Of a stretch of DNA of 64,000 nucleotides, positions 36,364 through 44,063 are shown piece by piece. The position numbers were made by a program, and so were the translations under genes. The notes beneath the pieces were generated by a model, which was not told the origin of the DNA, did no database searches, and saw nothing but the letters and a program-made list of their open reading frames with translations. Positions within the stretch are counted from its first letter, which is position 1. Each line of letters starts with the position of its first letter. Origin of the DNA: Nocardioides sp. CER19 (GTDB taxonomy: Bacteria; Actinomycetota; Actinomycetes; Propionibacteriales; Nocardioidaceae); the NCBI RefSeq assembly GCF_029846275.1, contig NZ_JARVWS010000002.1, positions 682,001-746,000 of the forward strand, written 5' to 3'.

Positions 36364-37113
36364 GTGAGCCTGCGCACCCTCCTTCCTCCGGTGGTGGCGG
36401 CCACCGCGCTCGCCCTCCTCGGGTACGTCGTCCTCGCGAGCGGTTCCGGGTCGCGCGACCTGCCGGTCGCCGCACCCGCCGGACCCGCCGTAGCGCCGAC
36501 GGCGCCCGCCGAGCCCGCCCCCGCGATGTCGCCGGCCGCCGCGCAGGGCCGCTCGCTCGGGGCGACCGTCTCCTCCGACTGGCTGTCGGCGACCGCCGCG
36601 AAGGCAGGCATCCCGGCGCCCGCGCTGCGCGGCTACGCGACCGCCCAGCTCCGCCTCGCCGGCGACGACGCCGGCTGCCACCTCGGCTGGACCACGCTCG
36701 CCGGGATCGGCTGGGTCGAGTCGCAGCACGGCACGTTCGGGGGCCGGACGCTCGGCGAGGACGGCGTACCGTCCGCGCCCATCCTCGGGCCGACCCTCGA
36801 CGGCTCGGCCGGCGTGGCCGCGATCCCGACCGACCAGGGGGAATGGGCCCAGGCGGCGGGACCGATGCAGTTCATCCCGTCGACGTGGTCCGGCTGGGCC
36901 TCCGACGGCGATGGCGACGGCGTGACGAACGTGCAGGACCTCGACGACGCGGCCTACGCCGCCGGCCGCTACCTGTGCGCCTCCGGCCCGCTCAGCAGCG
37001 GCGCCGGCTGGGCCAAGGCCGTGTTCTCCTACAACCACAGCCAGGCGTACGTCGACCAGGTCTACGCCGCCGCCCAGGTCTACGCCCAGCGCACCGCGTC
37101 GGTGGTCGAGTAG
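36364..37113 (+). CDS. Lytic transglycosylase-like protein
   Basis: The 249-residue protein has an N-terminal hydrophobic segment (about 8-26), a Pro/Ala-rich spacer, and a lysozyme-fold domain (about 70-245) with GIGWVESQHGTFGG (catalytic Glu in WVES), AAGPMQFIPSTWSGWASDGDGDG (GPMQFxPxTW is the family hallmark) and ARYL-type VQDLDDAAYAAGRYLC. It would cleave peptidoglycan glycan strands in the wall. The GTG start is 8 bp after pstB, probably the same transcript. The last codons and stop (SVVE, TAG at 37111-37113) are inside a REP-like repeat. It faces the M15 peptidase gene. Confidence 0.87.
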   Translation: MSLRTLLPPVVAATALALLGYVVLASGSGSRDLPVAAPAGPAVAPTAPAEPAPAMSPAAAQGRSLGATVSSDWLSATAAKAGIPAPALRGYATAQLRLAGDDAGCHLGWTTLAGIGWVESQHGTFGGRTLGEDGVPSAPILGPTLDGSAGVAAIPTDQGEWAQAAGPMQFIPSTWSGWASDGDGDGVTNVQDLDDAAYAAGRYLCASGPLSSGAGWAKAVFSYNHSQAYVDQVYAAAQVYAQRTASVVE

Positions 37114-37186
37114 CCCGAGCGCCTGGGCGAGGGCGTATCGAGACCGCCGGGTCTCGATGCGCTCGCTGGCGCTCGCTCCTCGACCA
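37102..37186. repeat. Inverted pair of REP-like elements between convergent genes
   Basis: One copy (37102-37145, starting GTGGTCGAGTAG and ending CGTATCGAGACC) and an inverted copy (37150-37186, ending CTCCTCGACCA) are separated by 4 bp, giving a large hairpin whose tip ATCGAGACC/GGTCTCGAT is perfect. The family form TGGTCGAG...GAGCG...ATCGAGACC is common in high-GC actinobacteria. It sits between convergent genes and may serve as a two-way terminator. It contains the stop codon of the upstream gene. Confidence 0.8.
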
Positions 37187-37198
37187 GCGAGTGAGCGG

Positions 37199-38152
37199 TC
37201 AGGTGCCGTCCTGGCTGAAGTGCTGGAGGTCCTTCAGCGTGTGCCAGCTGCCGCCCCAGCCCCAGCCGTTGCGGGCGAAGGCACGCACGACGGGGCCGTC
37301 GGCGAGGATCATGCCGGGGCGTACGTCGCTGCGGTCGAGGTAGGCCGACGCCAGCTCGGGGAGCACCAGCGAGCCCTTGACGTAGGGGTTCTGGAAGGGG
37401 TTGATGTCGACCGCGAGCCCGTAGGCGTGCTGGGAGAACCCGCTCGTCTGGCCGGCCTTCGGTCGGCAGTTGAAGACGCCGGTGTTGTTGCCGTCGCCGG
37501 TCGGCGGGGCGTCCAGCTCGGCCCGGGTCGTGATGCGCATCTCCTCGATGGGGAAGCGGGCCCGGTAGAGGTCGCGGAACGCCGTGACCAGGTCGCCGGC
37601 GGCCGACGCGTTCACGAGCAGCTCGCCGGTGTGCCGGGCGCCGTCGAAGCCCCGGAACGTGAGTCGCACCCACGCGAGGTCGGACGCGTCGACCGGGCAG
37701 CCCGGCACCCAGGTCGAGCGGGCGATGACGTCCGCCGGCGCGGGGGAGGTGATCCGGCTCGCGAAGCCGTCGCCAGGGAGCATCGGCACGGTGTCGGGCA
37801 GGGTGAACCGGCGGTTGCGCAGCTCCTTCGGCGTGGGTCGGATCTCGCCGTACCCAGCGGCGGTCGTCGGGAGGACTCGGGTGCCGAGCCACGTCGGCGG
37901 GACCGTGCCGGGCGCCGGCGCGGCCGAGTCCGTCACGGCCGGCGGCGGCGTCGTCGCCGGAGCCGTGGTCGGCGAGGCAGGGGACGTGGTGGGCGTGCTG
38001 GTCGGCGACGTGGTGGGCGACGTGGGCGACGCGGGCGACGCGGTCGGCGATCCCGGGGCTGCCGTCGGCTCGCTCGAGCACCCCACGACCAGTCCGAAGA
38101 CCGGCCCGGCGACCAGCACCGCAGCCGCCAGCGCCGCCCTCTTCGACCTCAC
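37199..38152 (-). CDS. Lipoprotein D-alanyl-D-alanine carboxypeptidase-like, peptidase M15
   Basis: The 317-residue protein has a lipoprotein signal (RSKRAALAAAVLVAGPVFGLVVGC, lipobox LVVGC at about residue 24), a Thr/Pro/Ser-rich stalk (about 26-70) and an M15-family domain (about 110-310). Zinc ligands are visible as SQHAYGLAVDINP (HxxxxxxD) and a late SWHTLKD; GNNTGVFNCR and SGFSQHAYG match M15C/VanY-like enzymes acting on peptidoglycan stem peptides. The GTG start lies 6 nt after a TACGGT -10 element, so the transcript is probably leaderless. It converges with the lytic transglycosylase; both act on cell wall. Confidence 0.86.
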   Translation of the reverse strand: MRSKRAALAAAVLVAGPVFGLVVGCSSEPTAAPGSPTASPASPTSPTTSPTSTPTTSPASPTTAPATTPPPAVTDSAAPAPGTVPPTWLGTRVLPTTAAGYGEIRPTPKELRNRRFTLPDTVPMLPGDGFASRITSPAPADVIARSTWVPGCPVDASDLAWVRLTFRGFDGARHTGELLVNASAAGDLVTAFRDLYRARFPIEEMRITTRAELDAPPTGDGNNTGVFNCRPKAGQTSGFSQHAYGLAVDINPFQNPYVKGSLVLPELASAYLDRSDVRPGMILADGPVVRAFARNGWGWGGSWHTLKDLQHFSQDGT

Positions 38153-38158
38153 GTGCCA

Positions 38159-38168
38159 ACCGTAGACT
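38159..38168. promoter_or_regulatory. Overlapping divergent -10 elements (M15 gene and mfd)
   Basis: On the minus strand TACGGT (38164-38159) is followed after 6 nt by the GTG of the M15 gene. On the plus strand TAGACT (38163-38168) would serve mfd, giving a leader of about 60 nt with AGGAG before the mfd ATG. The two hexamers share bases, so RNA polymerase can hardly occupy both at once. -35 elements are not clear on either side. Confidence 0.5.
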
Positions 38169-38233
38169 GGGCCCGTTCCCACCCCCTGTCGCCGGTCGAC
38201 CGGGGGCTGTCGTCGTGCTGCCCAGGAGTCCGC

Positions 38234-41200
38234 ATGCCCCTCCCGCTCGCTGCTCTGGCCGATGCCGTCCTCGCTGAGCCGACCCTCGCCGACGTCATCG
38301 AGGACGCCCGCGGGGGCGGGGTCGCGACGCTCGACGTGACCGGTCCGGAGGCGCTGCGCCCGTTCCTGGTCACCGGGCTGGCTCGAGCCGACCGCCCGGT
38401 GCTCGCCGTGACGGCCACGGGCCGCGAGGCGGAGGACCTCGTCGCTGCCCTGGCCGGCCTGCTCGAGCCGGACGAGGTCGCCTACTACCCGAGCTGGGAG
38501 ACCCTCCCGCACGAGCGGCTGAGCCCGCGCTCCGACACCGTCGGACGCCGGCTGGCGGTGCTGCGCCGGCTGACGCACCCCACGCCTGAGCACCCGGCGA
38601 TCCGGGTCGTCGTGGCGCCCGTCCGCTCGGTCCTCCAGCCGCAGGTGAAGGGTCTCGGCGACCTGGAGCCGGTCGAGCTGGTGCCGGGGCAGACGGCGCC
38701 GCTCGACGACGTCGTACGCCGGCTCGCCGACGCGGCCTACAGCCGGGTCGACCTGGTCGAGAAGCGTGGCGAGTTCGCCGTCCGCGGCGGCATCGTCGAT
38801 GTCTTCCCGCCGACCGAGGAGCACCCGCTGCGCGTGGAGTTCTGGGGCGACGACGTCGAGGAGATCCGCAGCTTCTCCGTCGCCGACCAGCGCGCGATGG
38901 ACAAGGCGGACCGGCTGTGGGCGCCGCCGTGCCGCGAGCTCCTGCTGACCGACGAGGTGCGGGCGCGGGCGAAGGTGCTCGGCGAGGTGCACCCGCAGCT
39001 CATCGAGCTCACCGACAAGATCGCCGCCGGCATCGCCGCCGAGGGCATGGAGTCGCTCGCGCCGGTGCTCGTCGACGACATGGAGCTCCTCGTCGACCTG
39101 ATGCCGGCCGCCACCCAGGTCCTCGTGCTCGACCCGGAACGCGTGCGCCGGCGGGCGCACGACCTCGTCGCGACGAGCGAGGAGTTCCTGGGGGCGAGCT
39201 GGGCGGCCGCGGCGAGCGGCGGCAGCGCGCCGATCGACCTGGGCAAGGCGTCGTACTGGGACCTCGGCGACGTGCGCTCGCACGCCCTCGCCCGACGACA
39301 CACCTGGTGGTCGATGAGCCCGTTCGGGCTGGCCGACGACGCCGCCGCGATCGCGGCCGACACGGCCGACACCGCCGGCGTGCCGGTCCGCACCCTGCCC
39401 CACCACCCGGTCGACCCCTACCGTGGCGACGTCGAGAAGGCCATCGCTGACCTCGACACCTGGCGGCTCGGCGGCTACCGCACCGTCGTCGTCCACCCTG
39501 GCCACGGCCCCGCCCAGCGCACGGTCGAGGCGCTGGGGGAGCGCGACGTGCCGGCGCGCCTCGACGCGCCTCTCGTCGACGGCCCTGACCCGGCCGTCGT
39601 GACCGTCACCTGCGGCTCCATCAGCACCGGCCTCGTGGACGACGTCACCAAGCTCGTCATCGTGACCGGTGAGGACGTCTCCGGCCAGAAGACCTCCACA
39701 CGCGACATGCAGAAGATGCCGGCGCGCCGGAAGCGGCAGATCGACCCGCTCGAGCTCAAGACCGGCGACTACGTCGTCCACGAGCAGCACGGCGTCGGCC
39801 GCTTCGTCGAGATGAAGCAGCGCGAGGTCGGCGGCGCGGTCCGCGAGTACCTCGTCCTCGAGTACGGCGCCTCCAAGCGCGGCGGCCCGCCGGACCGCCT
39901 CTACGTGCCGGCCGACGCGCTCGACCAGGTCACCCGCTACGTCGGCGGCGAGCAGCCCTCGCTCGACCGGCTGGGCGGCGCCGACTGGCAGAAGCGCAAG
40001 AGCCGGGCCCGCAAGGCGGTGCGCGAGATCGCCGCCGAGCTCATCAAGCTCTACGCGGCGCGCCAGGCCACGAAGGGCTACGCGTTCGGTCCGGACACCC
40101 CGTGGCAGCGCGAGCTCGAGGACGCCTTCCCGTTCCAGGAGACGGCCGACCAGCTCTCGACCGTCGACGAGGTGAAGGCCGACATGCGCCTGTCGGTCCC
40201 GATGGACCGCCTCGTCTGCGGCGACGTGGGCTACGGCAAGACCGAGATCGCCGTCCGCGCCGCGTTCAAGGCGGTGCAGGAGGGCAAGCAGGTCGCCGTG
40301 CTCGTGCCGACCACGCTGCTGGTCACCCAGCACCTGAGCACGTTCTCGGAGCGGATGAGCGGCTTCCCGGTCGTCCTCAGGGGCCTGAGCCGGTTCCAGA
40401 CCGACAAGGAGTCGAAGGAGATCATGGCCGGGATGGCCGACGGCTCCGTCGACATCGTCGTGGGCACGCACCGGCTGCTCAACCCGGACATCAGGTTCAA
40501 GGACCTCGGTCTCATCATCGTCGACGAGGAGCAACGCTTCGGCGTCGAGCACAAGGAGCAGCTCAAGCGGATGCGGACGGCCGTCGACGTCCTCAGCATG
40601 AGCGCGACGCCGATCCCGCGCACGCTCGAGATGGCGATCACCGGAATCCGCGAGATGTCGACGATCACCACGCCGCCGGAGGAGCGCCACCCCGTGCTCA
40701 CCTACGTCGGTGGCTACGAGGACCGGCAGGTGGTCGCCGCGATCCGCCGTGAGCTGCTCCGCGAGGGGCAGGTGTTCTACATCCACAACCGGGTCCAGTC
40801 CATCGAGAAGGCCGCGGCGCGGATCCGCGAGCTCGTCCCCGAGGCCCGGGTCGCCACCGCGCACGGGCAGATGAACGAGAAGCAGCTCGAGCAGGTGATG
40901 CTCGACTTCTGGGAGAAGCGCTTCGACGTCCTGGTCTGCACGACCCTGGTCGAGTCGGGCCTCGACGTGTCGAACGCCAACACGATGATCATCGAGCGCG
41001 CAGACACGCTCGGCCTCTCGCAGCTGCACCAGCTCCGTGGCCGGGTCGGGCGCTCGCGCGAGCGCGCCTACGCCTACTTCCTCTATCCGGCGGAGAAGCC
41101 ACTGACCGAGACGGCGCACGAGCGGCTCGCGACGCTCGCCCAGCACTCCGACCTGGGCGGTGGCATGGCGATCGCCATGAAGGACCTCGAGATCCGCGGC

Positions 41201-41797
41201 GCCGGCAACCTGCTCGGCGGCGAGCAGTCCGGCCACATCGCCGACGTGGGCTTCGACCTCTACGTCCGGCTGGTCGGCGAGGCGGTCAACGACTTCAAGG
41301 GCGAGACCGAGCCGGAGCTCAACGAGGTTCGCATCGAGCTGCCCGTCGACGCGCACCTGCCGCACGACTACATCCCCTCGGAACGGCTGCGTCTGGAGAT
41401 GTACAAGCGGCTCGCCGAGGTCCGCACCGACGAGGACGTCGACGCCATCGGCGAGGAGCTCGACGACCGCTACGGCGAGCCGCCTCAGGAGGTCGCGTCG
41501 CTGCTGCTCGTCGCCCGGTTCCGGGCCCGGGCGCGGAAGGCGGGAGTCGGCGAGGTGACGATCGCGGGCAAGAACGTGCGGTTCGCGCCCGTCGTACTCC
41601 CCGAGAGCCGGCAGGTCCGCCTCCAGCGGCTCTACCCCAAGTCGCTGGTCAAGACCCAGGTCGACACGATCCTGGTGCCGCGACCGATCTCCTCCGGCTT
41701 CCCGGCGAAGCCGCTCGACGGCGTCGCGCTGCTGCAGTGGGCGCGCGGGGTGATCGACGCCGTCATCGACCCGGTGACCGAGCCGGCCGCTGGTTGA
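38234..41797 (+). CDS. mfd: Transcription-repair coupling factor Mfd
   Basis: The 1187-residue protein removes RNA polymerase stalled at DNA damage and recruits UvrA. The N-terminal UvrB-like module includes YYPSWETLPHERLSPRSDTVG. The CarD-like RNA polymerase interaction domain opens LKTGDYVVHEQHGVGRF (about 508). The translocase motor has GDVGYGKTEIA (Walker A, about 657-667), DEEQRFGVEHK (motif II, about 763), SATPIPRTLEM and QLRGRVGRSRERAYAY (motif VI), followed by the TRCF C-terminal domain. Length and order are normal for the family. AGGAG precedes ATG 38234. The stop TGA (41795-41797) lies in a REP-like repeat. Confidence 0.97.
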   Translation: MPLPLAALADAVLAEPTLADVIEDARGGGVATLDVTGPEALRPFLVTGLARADRPVLAVTATGREAEDLVAALAGLLEPDEVAYYPSWETLPHERLSPRSDTVGRRLAVLRRLTHPTPEHPAIRVVVAPVRSVLQPQVKGLGDLEPVELVPGQTAPLDDVVRRLADAAYSRVDLVEKRGEFAVRGGIVDVFPPTEEHPLRVEFWGDDVEEIRSFSVADQRAMDKADRLWAPPCRELLLTDEVRARAKVLGEVHPQLIELTDKIAAGIAAEGMESLAPVLVDDMELLVDLMPAATQVLVLDPERVRRRAHDLVATSEEFLGASWAAAASGGSAPIDLGKASYWDLGDVRSHALARRHTWWSMSPFGLADDAAAIAADTADTAGVPVRTLPHHPVDPYRGDVEKAIADLDTWRLGGYRTVVVHPGHGPAQRTVEALGERDVPARLDAPLVDGPDPAVVTVTCGSISTGLVDDVTKLVIVTGEDVSGQKTSTRDMQKMPARRKRQIDPLELKTGDYVVHEQHGVGRFVEMKQREVGGAVREYLVLEYGASKRGGPPDRLYVPADALDQVTRYVGGEQPSLDRLGGADWQKRKSRARKAVREIAAELIKLYAARQATKGYAFGPDTPWQRELEDAFPFQETADQLSTVDEVKADMRLSVPMDRLVCGDVGYGKTEIAVRAAFKAVQEGKQVAVLVPTTLLVTQHLSTFSERMSGFPVVLRGLSRFQTDKESKEIMAGMADGSVDIVVGTHRLLNPDIRFKDLGLIIVDEEQRFGVEHKEQLKRMRTAVDVLSMSATPIPRTLEMAITGIREMSTITTPPEERHPVLTYVGGYEDRQVVAAIRRELLREGQVFYIHNRVQSIEKAAARIRELVPEARVATAHGQMNEKQLEQVMLDFWEKRFDVLVCTTLVESGLDVSNANTMIIERADTLGLSQLHQLRGRVGRSRERAYAYFLYPAEKPLTETAHERLATLAQHSDLGGGMAIAMKDLEIRGAGNLLGGEQSGHIADVGFDLYVRLVGEAVNDFKGETEPELNEVRIELPVDAHLPHDYIPSERLRLEMYKRLAEVRTDEDVDAIGEELDDRYGEPPQEVASLLLVARFRARARKAGVGEVTIAGKNVRFAPVVLPESRQVRLQRLYPKSLVKTQVDTILVPRPISSGFPAKPLDGVALLQWARGVIDAVIDPVTEPAAG

Positions 41798-41824
41798 GGT
41801 GCGAGCGGAGCGAGCCTCGAGCCC
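41791..41824. repeat. REP-like element overlapping the mfd stop codon
   Basis: TGGTTGAGGTGCGAGCGGAG and the following CGAGCCTCGAGCCC match the REP-like family seen at 37102-37186 (TGGTCGAGGAGCGAGCG...). The mfd stop codon is created by the element's TTGAGG, where the relative has TCGAGG. The element lies in the 47-bp gap before the NUDIX gene, just upstream of that gene's -10. Confidence 0.7.
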
Positions 41825-41832
41825 CGGCCGGA

Positions 41833-41838
41833 TAGGGT
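41833..41838 (+). promoter_or_regulatory. -10 element of leaderless NUDIX gene
   Basis: TAGGGT ends 6 nt before ATG 41845, and there is no Shine-Dalgarno sequence, so transcription probably starts at or next to the ATG. The same spacing recurs at five other genes in this window. Confidence 0.55.
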
Positions 41839-41844
41839 CGCGCC

Positions 41845-42423
41845 ATGACGATGGAGGCGTTCGGTGAGGAGTTCGGCGAGGAGTCGTCGCGCTGGGAGCT
41901 GGGGGAGGACACCGAGCCGGGCTGGATGACCGACGGCGAGCTTGCCGAGACCCGCGGACGCGTGCCGATGCTGTACGTCGAGGCGCTGCCCGTCCGCGTC
42001 GAGCCGTCCGGTCGGGTGTCGAGTGTCGGCCTGCTCCTGCGGGGCTCGTCGACGACCGCCCTGATCACCCGCTCGCTGGTGTCGGGCCGCGTCCAGCACG
42101 GCGAGCGGATCCGCGACGCCCTGATGCGCCACCTGGAGAAGGACCTCGGCCCGACCGCCTTCCCGGTCCTGCCGGTGAGCACGGTGCCGGCGGCCGTGGC
42201 CGAGTACTTCCCGTGGCCCGACCGGCTGCAGGACCCGCGCCAGCACGCGGTCGCGCTGGCCTTCGTCGTGCCGGTGTCGGGGGAGTGCCAGCCCCGGCAG
42301 GATGCGCTCGAGATCACCTGGCTGACGCCCGAGGAGGCGGCGTCCGACGCGATCGCCTCCGACATGGAGGGCGGGCGCGGCTCGCTGCTGCGGCAGTTGC
42401 TGCACCACGCCGGGGCTCTCTGA
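41845..42423 (+). CDS. NUDIX-hydrolase-family protein (DUF4916-like)
   Basis: The 192-residue protein has NUDIX-like beta strands (GRVPMLYVEALPVRVEPSGRVSSVGLLLR) and a late HAVALAFVVPVSGE / EITWLTPEEA pattern, but the NUDIX box (GX5EX7REUXEEXGU) is not recognisable: the region SGRVQHGERIRDALMRHLEKDLG takes its place with one Glu of each pair. Pyrophosphohydrolase activity is therefore doubtful. Proteins like this sit between mfd and mazG in many actinobacteria. Probably leaderless (see -10 at 41833). Confidence 0.75.
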   Translation: MTMEAFGEEFGEESSRWELGEDTEPGWMTDGELAETRGRVPMLYVEALPVRVEPSGRVSSVGLLLRGSSTTALITRSLVSGRVQHGERIRDALMRHLEKDLGPTAFPVLPVSTVPAAVAEYFPWPDRLQDPRQHAVALAFVVPVSGECQPRQDALEITWLTPEEAASDAIASDMEGGRGSLLRQLLHHAGAL

Positions 42424-42424
42424 G

Positions 42425-42430
42425 TAGGGT
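42425..42430 (+). promoter_or_regulatory. -10 element of leaderless lipoprotein gene
   Basis: TAGGGT is followed after 7 nt by GTG 42438. It overlaps the 3' end of the NUDIX gene (stop 42421-42423) closely enough that the lipoprotein and mazG genes may have their own leaderless transcript. Confidence 0.45.
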
Positions 42431-42437
42431 GTCCGGC

Positions 42438-43040
42438 GTGCGCCGCGTCACACTCCTGACCGTTCCCGTCCTCGCTCTCGCCCTCAGCGCCTGCGGTGGT
42501 GACCCCGGCCCCCGGCCCGGCACCGCGCTGCAGATCGACGGGATGCGCGTGACCACCACCCACGTCCACGACGTCGCGACCGAGTACTGCGACGCGGTGG
42601 CCAAGACCGGCAGCTCGGCGAGTGCCCAGACGGTCCAGAACGAGGTGGTCAGCGCGCTGGCCGCCCGCCTGGTCGCGGAGCGGTACGCCGAGATCCGGGG
42701 GGTCCAGCCGGACGCGTCCTACAAGACCCAGGTCAACCAGCTGCGGCAGCAGCTCGGCGACTTCGACCAGGCCACCCAGGACGCGGTCGTCGAGGTCGGC
42801 GGCGCGCAGGCCTACGTGAGCTCGGTGATCAGCCAGACCGGCGAGCAGGCGTTCACGCAGTGGCTCGACGAGCAGCACGTCGCCATCAACCCCGTCTACG
42901 GCCTGACGCTGCACGGCGGCCAGTTCACCCACGTCGACTCCAGCCTGTCGCTCGCCACCAGCTCGCAGGCGAAGACGGCCGTCAAGGCGGCCGCCGACCC
43001 GTCCGCCGCGCCTGCGGAGGGCAGCCGCAGCTGTGGCTGA
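42438..43040 (+). CDS. SurA-N-like lipoprotein
   Basis: The 200-residue lipoprotein has signal MRRVTLLTVPVLALALSAC with the lipobox LSAC (Cys about residue 19). The mature part begins PGPRPGTALQIDGMRV, which matches the start of SurA N-terminal chaperone domains (...AAxVDGxxI), followed by helices rich in Gln and Ala. No PPIase domain is present. Homologues with the same place next to mazG occur in actinobacteria, so an extracytoplasmic folding role is plausible but unproven. GTG 42438 was preferred over GTG 42429 because of the -10 spacing. The 3' end overlaps mazG by 8 bp. Confidence 0.72.
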   Translation: MRRVTLLTVPVLALALSACGGDPGPRPGTALQIDGMRVTTTHVHDVATEYCDAVAKTGSSASAQTVQNEVVSALAARLVAERYAEIRGVQPDASYKTQVNQLRQQLGDFDQATQDAVVEVGGAQAYVSSVISQTGEQAFTQWLDEQHVAINPVYGLTLHGGQFTHVDSSLSLATSSQAKTAVKAAADPSAAPAEGSRSCG

Positions 43041-43443
43041 GGGCCGCGCCACGGGGGAGGGACTCGTCGAGTTCCTCGACCTGATGCGGCTCATGCGCGA
43101 GCGCTGCGCCTGGAAGGCGTCGCAGTCCCACACCAGCCTGGCGCGGTTCCTCCGCGAGGAGTCCGACGAGGTGCTCGAGGCGATCGACGAGGGCGACCCC
43201 GAGCACCTCGCCGAGGAGCTCGGGGACCTGCTGCTGCAGATCTACTTCCACGCCGCGATCGCCGAGGAGGCCGGCGAGTTCACGATGGACGACGTGATCG
43301 CCGGTCTCACCGAGAAGATGAAGCGGCGCAACCCGCACGTCTTCGGTCCAGACGCGCAGCAGGTGTGGGAGTCCGGTCGCCGCTACACGATCGAGGAGAT
43401 CGAGGAGCTCTGGCAGGCCGCGAAGGCCGCCGAGAGGCGGTGA
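43033..43443 (+). CDS. mazG: MazG-family nucleoside triphosphate pyrophosphohydrolase
   Basis: The 136-residue single-domain MazG protein removes aberrant NTPs. The paired acidic helices EESDEVLEAI and EELGDLLLQIYFHAAIA carry the EExxE and ExxD magnesium ligands. HTSLARFLREESDE corresponds to the family QTHxSLxxxxxEExxE. It is shorter than two-domain MazG proteins (about 260 residues), as is common in actinobacteria, and WKASQSHT replaces the usual WDxxQTH. GTG 43033 lies inside the preceding lipoprotein gene, so the two are coupled. A strong hairpin follows. Confidence 0.88.
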   Translation: MAEGRATGEGLVEFLDLMRLMRERCAWKASQSHTSLARFLREESDEVLEAIDEGDPEHLAEELGDLLLQIYFHAAIAEEAGEFTMDDVIAGLTEKMKRRNPHVFGPDAQQVWESGRRYTIEEIEELWQAAKAAERR

Positions 43444-43449
43444 CGGAGC

Positions 43450-43488
43450 CGGCGCATCCCCGACGGGACCGGATGCGGGGATGCGCCG
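43450..43488. terminator. Hairpin terminator between mazG and the MaoC gene
   Basis: CGGCGCATCCCC (43450-43461) and GGGGATGCGCCG (43477-43488) form a perfect 12-bp stem with a 15-nt loop between two convergent genes. It can act on both strands. There is no T-run. Confidence 0.75.
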
Positions 43489-43496
43489 ACCCGCGC

Positions 43497-43922
43497 TCAA
43501 CCGGCGGCGACGACCGGGTCGCGCCACACGACGGCGGTCCCGTCCAGGACGACGACGCCGTCCTGGTTGGTGATCGCCGTCGCCAGCGTCGTGACCGGCT
43601 TGTCCGTACGTGCCGCCGTCACCTCGACGGTCGCCGTGATCTCGTCGCCCGGCCGGACCGGCGCACGGAACCGCCACGAGACCGCCAGGAACACGCTCCC
43701 GGGTCCCGGCAGCTGCTCGGCGACCACCGCGTTGAGGAGCGCCGAGGTCACACCGCCCTGGACGACGATCCCCTCGAACCGTGACCGGGCGGCCAGGTCG
43801 GCGTCGTAGTGGATCGGGTTCCGGTCGCCGCTGATCTCGGTGAACAGCTCGATGTCGTGCCGACTGACCCGCCGGGTGCGTCGGGCGACCGTGCCGACCG
43901 GCGGGGTGGTGAGGCTCGTCAT
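43497..43922 (-). CDS. MaoC-family hot-dog hydratase/thioesterase-like protein
   Basis: The 141-residue hot-dog protein of the MaoC/R-hydratase type contains SGDRNPIHYDADLAARSRFEGIVVQGG, the family active-site segment (Asp and His of DxNPxH), then SVSWRFRAPVRPGDEITATVEV. It should hydrate trans-2-enoyl-CoA or act on a related thioester. ATG 43922 is the only sensible start (MTSLTTPPVG). It is divergent from the OsmC gene across 141 bp that hold a multi-copy ACCTTCC site, so both may share a regulator. Confidence 0.87.
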   Translation of the reverse strand: MTSLTTPPVGTVARRTRRVSRHDIELFTEISGDRNPIHYDADLAARSRFEGIVVQGGVTSALLNAVVAEQLPGPGSVFLAVSWRFRAPVRPGDEITATVEVTAARTDKPVTTLATAITNQDGVVVLDGTAVVWRDPVVAAG

Positions 43923-43929
43923 GGCCCTG

Positions 43930-43997
43930 ACCTTCCGTCGCCGACCTTCCGCTGACCTTCCACTTCCCAGCGGGCGCGGAAGGTGTGCGGAAGGTGT
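43930..43997. promoter_or_regulatory. Multi-copy heptamer operator between divergent MaoC and OsmC genes
   Basis: ACCTTCC occurs at 43930, 43944 and 43955, and its complement GGAAGGT at 43978 and 43989. The last two lie in a perfect 11-bp tandem (GCGGAAGGTGT twice, 43976-43997), and the 43944/43955 pair is also spaced 11 bp. About one helical turn between copies suggests side-by-side protein binding. The regulator is unknown. Confidence 0.55.
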
Positions 43998-44063
43998 CGC
44001 TGCCACGGTCGTGGACGAGCGGGCCGCACCGGGCGGCACCGCCGCACCGAAAGGTTCACGCGC

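Noticed and set aside
36357..37113. phoU expected after pstB
   Set aside because: The gene here is a lytic transglycosylase with GPMQF and WVES motifs, not PhoU.
37199..41365. 1388-codon minus-strand frame covering most of mfd
   Set aside because: Only its last 318 codons (37199-38152) form a real gene, the M15 lipoprotein; the rest is antisense to mfd and has no domain.
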